Below are positions 30,834 to 41,212 of a stretch of DNA of 64,000 bases, in pieces. Origin of the DNA: Liolophura sinensis (taxonomy: Eukaryota > Mollusca > Polyplacophora > Chitonida > Chitonidae); the NCBI RefSeq assembly GCF_032854445.1, contig NC_088297.1, positions 24,749,127 through 24,813,126 on the forward strand, written 5' to 3'. A program made the position numbers and the translations under genes. The notes beneath the pieces are model-generated. The model had not been told where the DNA came from. It saw only the letters and a program-made list of their open reading frames with translations, and did no database searches. Every line of letters begins with the position of its first letter. Within the stretch, counting starts at the first letter, position 1.

Positions 30834-33553
30834 TTAACCGGTGAAAGTTTTCTTGTTTGCGTCGGAAAGCATTTGGGCATGTTTCCATCGTGATTTTCTC
30901 ACAAATGGTATCTCCGAAATAAGCATGAGGCTGCAGTCATTTCTATTTATTGCGAAAACATCGTTGAATTTTGTTTCTTGGAATAACAAAGAGCTGTTGG
31001 CATGAGTGTCCGTGCCATTGTTTTTTACACTAAGACAATATGATTCTGTTTTCCCCAACATACCCTTAAAGACACTAACTTCCTCCCAAAATTCCCTGTT
31101 CTCTTGTGTTAGTCTTAGCTTGAATCGACTCAGGAAGTGGTCGTACAACATGGTGTCCGCCATTGAAAAGTTTTTATGATACGACAATTCCTCTTTGCTG
31201 AAAACAATATGGGGTCTCTTATTTTTCATGGCGTTCCTTTTGATGTAGAGCACGTCTTTGAGCTTCCAACACATCAAGCGTTTGAGGAAAATCAGAGATT
31301 CGGCGAAATATTCCAATATCATCACCAGGTCAAATTCCGAGTCCAGTTTTTTTAGATATTTAGTGATAAAAGTTCGATTACGGAACATGCGACCAGGTAA
31401 CCCGAAATCAAAAGCCATGCGATTATTGGTGAAGGATCCAGGTGAATTGTCGTACTTTTCCCGGTGACGTAAATATTCTCTTAACTTATCATTTCCTGGA
31501 ATCTTGGTATAACGCTTCAAACGCCAAACCACTCTGTAATACTCGAACGCCGATATCGTCAGCGAAAGCGGCTCTCTAACGATGCCGATGTACTTTGCGT
31601 CCGCTGGTAAAAGTTTAGCGAACTTCTTCCGGTCATAGTGATGCACGTGGTTGAACAGCATGTCGTACGAGTTGCGTCCCTTTGGAAGGAACAGCAAATT
31701 CTTAAAGTTACTGTGTATTATGTGGCTAGGAGAAGGCAGGGCTACCAACAGGTTATTGTCCCATGCAAATCTTTGTAGGATGTTCATGATGGTAGTGGAC
31801 CCGGCTTTGTGCACCTTGAGAAACGCTAGGCTGGTGTGCGCAAGCGTGCATTTTGTATGAGATGCACGAGATGGTGGAGCTTGGAGGTGTTGTTGTTGCT
31901 TCTGGCCCTTAAACACATTCTGCCACGTTATATGTGCCCGTTGTAAGGGAAGAAAATCTTGAGAGTAGAGTAGAACACATGCAACAGTGGCAGTTGCAAG
32001 ACCAATAAATGTGGTTCTACTGAAGACAAGAAAAACAAAACAAAATAATTAAAGTCAGGCTGAATACAAACATAATAGTTCTGAAAATATATTCGTAAAG
32101 AAAAATTCTGACATTTTTAAGGAACAAAGCTTTTTTACTGTTGGCGCGTTAATGGTCATCTGGTTTCCCCATGTAGACTGTGCGATTTCTCCCAGATCTA
32201 CGGATGGTCGTGGTTTCCTCCCACCATAATGCTAGCCACCGTCGTATAACTAAAATGTTCCTCTATGGCGTAAAACACCAATCAAATAAATAAATAAAAG
32301 TTGCCACTATGGCAGGAATACTGTCTTAGCACGAAGGTCATATGACAGGTTAACCAGATCGATAGACTTAGATAGATCTTTAGCACGTGACCCCTTCTGT
32401 GACCTAATGGCCTCAAAGCCTGGAGGCCCTGGATCAAATCCGGGTCCGGTCATACCAAAAACGTGTAGTTGTTTATATTTAGATTGGCGTTATGCACTGA
32501 TAGGTTCGATCAAGGAACAGGGACTGGTTGGGGCGGTTCAGTATAATGTGACTGGCTGGGGTGTCATGTTTGGTGTCTTCGGCATGATGAAAGCACTTTG
32601 GCGGAATGAACTCGCCTTGCCAAAAGAACACATTGCATATGTTCAAACACAAAATCACTTCTCGTCGTCATATGAATGAAAAATTGTTAAGCACGACGTA
32701 AACCCCCCAGCATTCACACATACAGAAAATTTACCGTTCCCTGTACGCTTGCTTTACACCACTGCCACTACTAGACAAGCTTGACTTTAGGTGCCTGTGA
32801 GAAGAACGCATGTCAAAATGTTAGCGGGATAACCTTTAACAAAACCCCCAGAATATATATTAAAAGGCTTAAAGTACTGCACTGAAAATTATCTCACGCC
32901 GTTTGGGATTAGGATATCAAAATGCGGGCTACAAACTGTTATTGTGGAAAATGTCGCTCAGCTCTCGGCAAATGGCGTCCGACTATAGCGTGCCTTAGGA
33001 TAAAAACCATATTGTGCATACGATTCGTGTCAGCACAGCATAGTGGCAAAAGGAACATGCACACGATTTCACGTAAAATCCAGCATTACACACACCCTGT
33101 AAGTTTAAACGTTACAAGCTAATTTGTACACATTTTTTCTTTCTTTCTACTTTATTTTTCCTTATACACCTCCTCGTTTAGCGCATTTTGTCGTCGATCT
33201 ACCTTTATCATTCGCCCCCAATCTCACTGTGTTAGTGACAACAAAAAAGAGGTTGACGATGCTCACTTGACCGTTTGCGCACTCTAACTTTCGTTAAAGA
33301 TCGCTTGTCTTTCCCCATTATGATGTGTATATCTGTATGCCAGAGGTAGAGAAGTTCGTCAATCACTTGCCAAACGTCCGTGGTTTCCGCCAGGCATTCT
33401 CGTTCTTTTTATAAAATGACCTTCAACTGAAACATACTTCAGCCTTGTTTTAAACAACAATGAAATAAATAATTAAATATTATTTGTAATTCGCCGAGCT
33501 AAATTAAAACAAAAATCTTGCTCGTCTTACCTTGATATAGTTATCTTTTCCAT
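30834..33553 (-). CDS. galactose-3-O-sulfotransferase-like protein, two exons
   Basis: Predicted Golgi type II sulfotransferase that would move sulfate from PAPS to the 3-OH of galactose on glycolipid or glycan acceptors (GAL3ST family). Exon 2 (32019-30834) is open throughout and ends in TAA. Its 5' edge is a good acceptor (TTTTTCTTGTCTTCAG). Exon 1 (33553-33531) has an ATG with A at -3 and G at +4 and ends ATCAAG|GTAAGA. Joining them keeps phase and gives 402 residues, close to the family's length of about 420. Residues 10-26 (TTFIGLATATVACVLLY) form a signal anchor after a nine-residue cytosolic tail. Residues 75-84 (LKVHKAGSTT) are the 5'-phosphosulfate loop, 128-138 hold FNHVHHYD, and 154-161 (IVREPLSL) the 3'-phosphate site. 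N-glycosylation sequons occur (NRT, NFS, NGT, NSS). The intron holds three SINE pieces. Exon 1 is short and is inferred from splice logic. The acceptor sugar and the exact paralogue are not known. Confidence 0.85.
32190..32298 (+). mobile_element. SINE family 1, 5'-truncated, in the intron
   Basis: CTCCCAGATCTACGGATGGT, GTTTCCTCCCACCATAATGC and AAAACACCAATCAAATAAAT. It is antisense to the sulfotransferase-like gene. Confidence 0.85.
32394..32712 (+). mobile_element. SINE family 2, in the intron
   Basis: GGATCAAATCCGGGTCCGGT (B-box-like), TGGGGTGTCATGTTTGGTGT, CATGATGAAAGCACTTTGG and the tail TCGTCGTCATATGAATGAAA. It aligns by eye with the inverted copy at 34180-34468. Confidence 0.85.
33345..33478 (+). 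mobile_element. degenerate SINE family 1 fragment, in the intron
   Basis: Weak match: CCGTGGTTTCCGCCAGGCAT, ACTGAAACATACTTCAGCC, AACAACAATGAAATAAATAA. It lies just 3' of the exon 1 donor on the gene strand. Confidence 0.45.
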
Positions 33554-34179
33554 CCTCTTTGTTCTCCGAATAACTGCCTTCTCCTCTGTACACAGCAGAC
33601 TCGTTTAGAGAAATCCAATGTCGTCGTATACACTGTAAAAAGTGAACTTTGAATCACCACATGAAAAGCCACGCGCCAACGTGTAAAAGTCGGTATAATT
33701 AGGTAAAGAGTATACAGTCTGCGCACTGGCTGTGTAGCCGTACATGTCGCTTCTCTATGTATGCTCCTGGTCATTGTTAGGTGCGATGGATTTTTAAGAC
33801 GTTGGCTCAATATTGTTACAAAGTATTGATTGCAAAGAACAAATAATAAAATGCTGACATTCAAATATGGACGTTTGTATGTATATCGATCGATGTGTGT
33901 GTGGCGACAGATATGAAGACAATACAGTCAATTTGTCAGTCAGACATTGTCTCGAAACAGGATGATTTGTTTGGATGAATTCGTTACACCAGTGGCCATC
34001 CATTCATCTCTTGAGTTTTTTTTTTTAATTCCTTGTTGAATCTGCAGGCTTCTTTGGTGGGTAATTCCAGTGAAGTTGAAATACATGTAGTGCTTCGATC
34101 AATGAAGTGTCACAGGGGAGGGACTGCTGACCAAGTGCCCGTACTGAGTGCCCGTATTAAGTGCACATATGCATACTGG
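33554..34179. other. 5' flank of the sulfotransferase-like gene
   Basis: Presumed 5' untranslated region and promoter of the minus-strand gene. No clear TATA box or other exon is seen. A poly-T of about 15 bases lies near 34017-34026. Confidence 0.35.
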
Positions 34180-34468
34180 GCGTTTTACGTCGTACTTAAC
34201 AATTATATAGTCATATGGCAACGAGGAGTCATTAGGTGTGTATATATATACTGTGTCTTCTTGTGACAAGGCGCGTCCATGCCACCAAAGTGATGCCACC
34301 AGTATCATGCCGGAGACACCATACATGACACCCCTCTCAGTCACATTGTACTTGTTTACTTCCTTTCGCCTCTCAGTGCGGAGCACTAGGTAAGGCACCA
34401 ACAAGTATCATTTTTAAAGTCTGGTATGACCGGATCCGGATCTAATCATTAGGCCACCGCCGAGGTCC
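34180..34468 (-). mobile_element. SINE family 2, inverted
   Basis: Starts with GGGCGTTTTACGTCGTACTT and AGTCATATGGCAACGAGGAG. Then come TGCCGGAGACACCATACATG and ACACCCCTCTCAGTCACATT, ending with the reversed B-box GGTATGACCGGATCCGGATC. Confidence 0.88.
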
Positions 34469-35021
34469 GTATTGTGTGTATACCGCCCACCTCAGGTCAC
34501 GTGATCACTCAACATGTGACCGAAGAGATTTCATTGGAAGACCTGGGGCACGAACCTGTAACTGGGTGCGACTACCTGGAGTGTTTAATTTAGTCAGGGT
34601 CCTACTGAAGCGAACCGAATGATGGAGAAGCTGTGCAGCGCAGGCTTTTGCAAGATGCTACGATGGCAGGGCTGGCGAAGAATTATGAACAGACGAACAA
34701 ATTTCAAGACAACATGTTCGAGAATTTTGCTACCATCTTTCAACAGCCGCAATCTACAGTTTTCTAGAAAAAAACCCACAAAAGACATTGTCACTAAACA
34801 ATTTCTCGTTACAACGTTACATTTTTTTTCCATTCCAAGTGAATCGGTATATTTTTTTTAATCCCGTGAGGCGGCTCTAATGTGAAACAGGATCTCGAGC
34901 CATTGTTACGTCAAAAATGGATTGTAGCGAACGTCTACACGGTTACAATGTATCAGTTTCTGTTGTAATATCGTATTGTCTGTAATGTAACTCCATAGTG
35001 AGGAGCTGGGAAAGGAACATT

Positions 35022-35043
35022 TGACGTCAATGAAATGACGTCA
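35022..35043. promoter_or_regulatory. two perfect CRE palindromes 14 bp apart
   Basis: TGACGTCA occurs at 35022-35029 and again at 35036-35043. They lie about 1.5 kb upstream of the start codon of the sulfotransferase-like gene. CREB/ATF binding is known for this motif. A role here is only a guess. Confidence 0.35.
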
Positions 35044-35329
35044 AGGTCCTGCTGCCGGGTGTAGGACAGGTTCCCATTGTGACGTTAGGATATTACAGAA
35101 AGATTGAACATTTGTAACCTATGTGCGGGAAATCCGGTTAACCTGCTTGCAACAATATTGATTATGAATGGCCAAATGCATGTTCTTGCTTGACAGTTCG
35201 GAAAGGTCCAGTGTCCAGCTTTCAGCTTGGACGCCAAGTAAATACAAGTATCTGTTCAATATGGCCGCCAAACGACCTGTTCTCTTCTACAGTTTAAACA
35301 TTCCATAGAATTCATGAATTTCTTCGGGG

Positions 35330-35505
35330 GGGATCCCCCGTGGCCGAGGTGGTTACCACGCCAGCGCGACGGAGTGACCCGGGAGCCTCTCACCAATGCA
35401 GTCGATCTGAGTTCAAGTAAAAGCTCATGCTGGCCTCCTCCCCAGCCGTATGTGGGTAGGTCTCCCAGCAGCCTACGGATAGTCGTAGGTTTCTCCCAGG
35501 ATTAT
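35330..35505 (+). mobile_element. SINE family 1, head and mid body, 3'-truncated
   Basis: CCCCGTGGCCGAGGTGGTTA head, GGAGCCTCTCACCAATGCAG, CAGCAGCCTACGGATAGTCG. It lacks the usual tail after TTTCTCCCAGGATTAT. Confidence 0.85.
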
Positions 35506-35802
35506 AATATTGATCACGACAATTCTTTATCGCCGCCGTCTCATCCACATTGACCGTAACACCTGTTCAAATATAGTTCAACAAAACCCTAATTGCTATT
35601 TTCATAGCTTGTGATATGGGAGTGTACAAGACAATAACGACTTTTTATTTTCTTCTGTATTAACAGAAACACAGGTATAAAAGGGGGAGTTCATCGTCAC
35701 CAGTTACCCAGTTTTCGAACATATCGATCATTTTCTGTCCCTGTTTTGTGTGTTTTTCATTTTTTTAAAGAAGAATGTCCATTTCTTTAGATTAATTGAA
35801 TT

Positions 35803-35925
35803 ATTTGCTTATTTCATTAGTGTTTAACGCCATTCTTCTGAATTTTTCATTTATGGCACCGGCAGTCGTATTTATGGGTGGGGGAGACAGGATTGCCGTT
35901 TTCCATTACTTCATGCTTGACAACT
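35803..35925 (-). mobile_element. degenerate SINE tail
   Basis: ATTTGCTTATTTCATTAGTG, TTTAACGCCATTCTTCTGAA, TTTTTCATTTATGGCACCGG. Only the tail region is recognisable. Confidence 0.5.
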
Positions 35926-36029
35926 TTCTTGACTTATAGCTTCGACAGAAAAAGCCAGAGATGGATCGAACACACGAGTTTAGAGGATCACTTGGGTGGT
36001 GACCAACGCTAAGGAGGTTATATTTATGC

Positions 36030-36125
36030 CGTCGTCCGTCCGTCCGTCCGTCCATCCCTCCGTCCCTCCGTCCCTCCGTCCCTCCGTCCCTCCGTCCCTC
36101 CGTCCGCCCGTCCGTCCGTCCGTCT
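36030..36125. repeat. (CCGT)/(CCCT) tetranucleotide microsatellite
   Basis: Perfect to near-perfect CGTC and CCTC repeats over about 95 bases. Confidence 0.92.
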
Positions 36126-37371
36126 CTCGATCTGTAAGTTTACAGGAATAGTTATGTAGGCATTTGAATGAAATTTTATGCGCAGATTGGTCTCGTGCTG
36201 ATGATGGATCCAGTAAATTAAGGTGTTGATGGGGATCGATTTTCAACCGCTAGCGGACACACCAAAAATGTATTGTCCCTTGGTCAGCAGAGCTGGAACC
36301 CAAATAATCCTTACGCTGTTTAAGTGTTTTCTAATGTTAAAATAGGCTCATCTCGTACATTTATAATTATTTTATTTTTATTTCACTAATTTAAGGTACC
36401 GAAAGCGGTGTGCTGAGACATGTTTGATGTGAAACAAATTGATTGTCTTTAGGTTGATCTGTTTCTGAATATATAGGATTGAAGTCTTTTGGGCGTCTAA
36501 AAATGGCGTTATATGTTACATTAATCTCCTGCAAAATACCAAAAGGCTGGTGGTTTTCTCTCAAAACCATCAGGGTTGCACCGAATTACCTCCCTTGAGG
36601 TCACTCTCACGTTTAAAAGGTGCGTTTTTAGGGATAAGCAACGGATAGACAATGGATAAGTTCAAGAGGTAAAGCGACTTGCTAGTTAAAGAACTAACAT
36701 TAAGACAGATTTTAAGTTTGTAAACTTATTTGGAAAGCTCAGGTTAAAATGAGTTTTCTGTAACCTACGGAATTAACACTAACAAATTGCTACAGATGAC
36801 ATGCCACATACAAATCGTCAAATGCCCATGCATTTACTCTTTATTGTACACCATTGCATACCAATACATTGCTGGTACTTTGCCGGGTAAATGTAATGTA
36901 GTCCTGTGAAAGTTAGTAGTAAATACAAATTCGTTGTATTGTGGCTTTTACTTCATATCCTAAGAAACATTTCACATGCATGTACAAAATCTTCAAATAT
37001 GTTATCTTTCAATATGGTAGTTATGTCACAGGTCATTTTAAAGTACAGTTATATTCAAACCCTTCATTGTTGTATACAATATCCTTCATATACACTGACC
37101 TCCAGTGTACATGATTTTAGGTGGTAAACAAATTTCACTTGATAATATTTCGTGTACTATAGTCACGTGGCTGTACTCCTGTGTTTACATAGTTTTACCT
37201 ACTAGATGTACGAATCCAGTGTTTTCACATAGTAAATCATTACAAACTGTAAGTGATATATATTTAAATGCAACTTATTTAATAATGCCTTACGTATGTG
37301 TTCTTTATAACCATGCCTCAACATTCGGTAAGATTCAATAGTCTAAAATTCTTTCTTTAAATCTGATCTGG
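36126..37371. other. intergenic, no gene seen
   Basis: AT-rich. Several short open frames without domains. Confidence 0.5.
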
Positions 37372-37492
37372 CAGTGGGTTTCCCCGGGTTTACCCCTGTT
37401 TCCTCCCACCATGATGCTAACCGCCGTCATATCAGTGAAATATTCTTGAGTAAGGAGTAAAACACCATTCAAATAAGTAAATAAATTAAATC
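37372..37492 (+). mobile_element. SINE family 1 3' fragment
   Basis: GTGGGTTTCCCCGGGTTTAC, TTTCCTCCCACCATGATGC, GTGAAATATTCTTGAGTAAG and an AATAAGTAAATAAATT tail. Confidence 0.88.
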
Positions 37493-38838
37493 TTACCTGG
37501 CCCGAGCATGCTTCTGGAATAGTCGGAAGTTGAAGGATCCCACTTATTCCAAATCCACATATCCGGTGTTCGACATAAGATGCTCGAAGTTCATCGCTTT
37601 AAGCCTCAAACTGTACAATACAGATCCGTGCTTTCCCTCCAAGTGCACCGTCCTCGTGTGTGTTCGGCACTTCGTCCATCCGGTTCATTCTGCGAAATCA
37701 TATAAATGGAGTGTCTATAAGACGCCCTATTTATTCGGTAAGCGCGGACCTTGTCGATAGTATCGTTTGGTAGACTCGCGCAGAGACACCCGGATGTTCG
37801 AATTTGCATTTATTTCTAGGTTAAACGAAGTAAAAGTAATGAATTTTGAGGGTTTTGCGCTACTAATGTTAACGTGTCTAAATCGTTGTATACATAATAT
37901 ACATCAAATTCCAGAGCGTTTCAGGGTGTATAACTTGATATCCGTTTTAATCGTTTTGACTGTATAAGTAACCAGATATCTTACCTGGAATTTTAAAAAG
38001 AAACACACTAGTATCAGACATTGCTTTTATGTTGCCTTGGTTGGAGTATTGTATATGGGCTTAATAAAAAGAAAGCCTGGATTTCTACATCATTGTATTC
38101 CAACACCAGTTTCGAACTTTCGTTCTTCTCAGAGATATGAAGTACTAATAGTGTAAATGAATGATTTTGAAAAGTAAGGTAGGCATTTATTTGACATCAA
38201 CAACATAAACACAAAATCAGATCGGTCTAGTACAACAATCTCACAATGCAGAGATTAAATAATCCTTATAATGTAGCACATACAAGGACAGTTGTTTAGT
38301 TTGATAAACAGGTCTAAAAAACCCCGGTATAAATTTGTATCTGCTAAACACGAATTAAGGAAAGTGATTTCCATTTAATAAAAAGGCTTGTGTAGTTCAA
38401 TAAATACAATTTCTTTAACATCTATCACGATTTGGACCCGAGCTCTTGGTTTAATTGTTAGATATCGTGACGTGTGCCTTACACGGATTATCAGAAGAAA
38501 AGTTACAGGGGCTATCGACAATAAATGACTTGGATTATAATAGTTCAGTCTACCACTATTATTCAATTTGGGTAAAGTATGAATGACAATGGGAAAATCT
38601 GTTGTTAGGAATGTACATAGTTACCAGAGGTATGATAGGTTTTGTGTTTTACTAAAACTTTTCTTAATTCACTGGTGGGTCGGGAAGTGGCTTTCTTTAA
38701 CTCCTGATCAATGGCCTGCTGGGCACCCCTTAGTGATTAAGGTTTTTTTGACGTACAAAAATGCGCACCACATTCCCACAGCAAGAACGCAATGCTCTAC
38801 CAATTCACTCACCGACTATATAGTTTTTTAGTCCCCTG
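37493..38838. other. intergenic, no gene seen
   Basis: No recognised element or coding frame. Confidence 0.5.
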
Positions 38839-38839
38839 A

Positions 38840-39075
38840 TTTATTTACTTTATTTATTTGATCGGTGTTTTACGCCGTACTCAAACCGTACTCGCATTAT
38901 GGTGGGAGAAAACCGGCCAAAGGCCGGGAGAAACCCAGGACCATCCGAAGATGGCTAGCAGATCTTCCCACGTACGATCCGACAGGAAGCCAGCATGTGT
39001 TGGAGCGACCGCATTGGCAAGAGGCTTGTGGGTCACGCTCCGCTAGCGCGCTAACCAACTGAGCCACGGAGGCCT
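38840..39075 (-). mobile_element. SINE family 1 with internal deletions
   Basis: TTATTTATTTGATCGGTGTT, TTACGCCGTACTCAAACCGT, ATTATGGTGGGAGAAAACCG, then the full head CTAGCGCGCTAACCAACTGA. Parts of the tail-side body and of the B-box region are missing. Confidence 0.92.
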
Positions 39076-39837
39076 CTTAATTGCCTGAAACCTGGTACAT
39101 GGTAATACGATAATAAGCTGTAGATCAAGTATAATTTTCGGACCTCTATGTCTAAATTAGACAAAATTACGGCTGTCTGTAATTTTTCTCCAGACTGATT
39201 TTAACACAATTCATTATTTGAATTGAAACTTGGTACATGCCTTACTCGTAACAATTACAAACCAATTTCCAGTTTGGACCCTTTAGTCCAATTTCTACAA
39301 AATTACGCACGCTTTTGTCCAGTTGTGGACTTCAACAGTTTCCCAGACTCTTTTTCAAAACAGTTCATCGTGTTGAATTGGAACTTACTACAGGCCTTTA
39401 CTGTGCCGTGTCTTCCATTTTCAACAAAATTATTACCGTCTTCATCTTGTTTTTGAATTTTGATAGTTACACTGATTATTTTCAAACTGATTAACTGTAA
39501 AAAGTCGGGACTATAAACACAGATTCACCATCAGACTTTTTATTGATACGGTTCGACTGTTGAGGAAGTAAGAATGTACAATGTGTATTTGCCCTTTCAG
39601 TTGAAGAACGAGTTTTAACTCTGTATGTCTAACTTTAAGACTTCAAGATTGTCTCGATCATCTGTGTATAACTAGCTCAGCTGCCATACGTTTATCACCA
39701 CGTGCTCTCATGTACAATAGACGCACTCCAAAAGTGCACAGTTTATTTCGTTAAAAGTTGCTGTGGTGATTAAATGCTTCATAAAGTTAATATTTAGGCA
39801 AAGGTTATTTAGCACGTGCGTTTTCCCACCAGCCTTT
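39076..39837. other. intergenic, no gene seen
   Basis: Loosely repeated phrases (AGACTGATTTTAACACAATT, ACTTGGTACATG, CCAATTTC) recur between 39110 and 39420 and suggest an old, decayed duplication. No gene. Confidence 0.4.
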
Positions 39838-40055
39838 GCTTATTTATTTATATGACTGTTGTTTTACGCCGTACTCAAGAATACTTCACTTACATGTCGG
39901 CGACCACCATAAGTTGGTGGGGTAGTGGTGGTGGGGGTTGGGGGGGATTGGAAAACCTACGACCATCCAAAGGCTGCTAAAAGACCTTCCCACGTAGGGC
40001 ATTGGTGAGAGCCTCCTAGGTCATTGCGCAGGGCGAGCTCTCTAACCACCTCTGA
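39838..40055 (-). mobile_element. SINE family 1, diverged
   Basis: TTATTTATTTATATGACTGT, TTTTACGCCGTACTCAAGAA, CCATCCAAAGGCTGCTAAAA, CTAACCACCTCTG. A G-rich stretch replaces the central body. Confidence 0.85.
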
Positions 40056-41212
40056 AAATGTTTGTAGTCATCGACGTTCCATACCATATACAAAGTGTTG
40101 CAATTACATATACAAGCCTGACCGACACCGAAATGAAATGTGTGTAAAACTGTTAGATTTATTTTTTTTTCTTCTGTGAGAAGTTTATATACTTGTAAAT
40201 ATAACAGATTCGTGCGGTTTTATTATGCGTATATCGGAAATGAATGTGTGCAAAACAGGATGTGATACATCACCAAGTAAGCTTAAATACATTTAAATAT
40301 GCCTCAAATCTAAGCTTTTATTCAAGCATTATGTGAAATATTTGCAAAATGGTCAGCCAGATGCAACTGTTTTAGCCAGCAGATTTAAAGTTCCGAAATA
40401 TAACAATTATATCTAGTTTCACTATACAGATATGACAAATATTATCAAAACCTTCCTTTTCATGACCAGAACTTCGCGCACTAGGTTAAATGCTATGAAA
40501 TAAAAGACATGTATTCAATTTAATCCAAAAGGTTTAGTAAATATTTGCAAAGGAATACAGTTTTATTACATTTGCTTTGCTACATTTTCAAAACAAAAAC
40601 ACGTACATCTAAAACATTTGGTCTTAATAACAGTTGCAAATGCATGAGTATCATGGACTAATATAAACAACCACTTTCATTCACTGCAAATATTTCGAGA
40701 TTTTGTGGAAATATTTAGGGTGATATTGGTTTCTTGGTAATTATTGATATTCAGTGTCAAGTGGCTATCATTGCATGGTAAACATTTGCACATGAAATGG
40801 TTACATTTACATATCTGCGTAGCACATATAAAATACAATGTAATATATTTGCTTTGACATACTACTATTGTTAAAACTTTGTGAAGTTGCAGCCTTCACA
40901 ATATTGGATGAATTAGTGTGAAATAATATGAATATAACTAAAATTCATTGTAAATGTTTGCTAAATCTGTATGAAACACTGTCCTTTAACACAACTGAAC
41001 ATAGCATATAATATATTCAGTATTCGTTTACCTGTACTCCCCATGTTTAAGTTTGACAAACAAAGCACATTGTGGCAAATAAATCTTCAAGATATGCAAT
41101 ATTTGCACCACAATTAGTAAATTTTATTAAATTTACGTTTTCTTGTAGTATAGGAAATCACCCGCCGGTCAGCAGCAACGCTGTTTTCCTAAAAAAATTA
41201 TCAACAATAAAC
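40056..41212. other. AT-rich sequence with recurring TAAATATTTGCAAA
   Basis: Related phrases (AAATATTTGCAAA, AAACATTTGCACATG, AAATGTTTGCTAAAT) appear at about 40340, 40540, 40785 and 40950. This may be a very old, decayed tandem repeat. No gene. Confidence 0.35.

Noticed and set aside
31914-31916. GTG at the 5' end of the long sulfotransferase frame taken as a start
   Set aside because: GTG is not a usual animal start codon. The frame continues upstream through a membrane anchor to a splice acceptor at 32020, and exon 1 supplies an ATG in phase.
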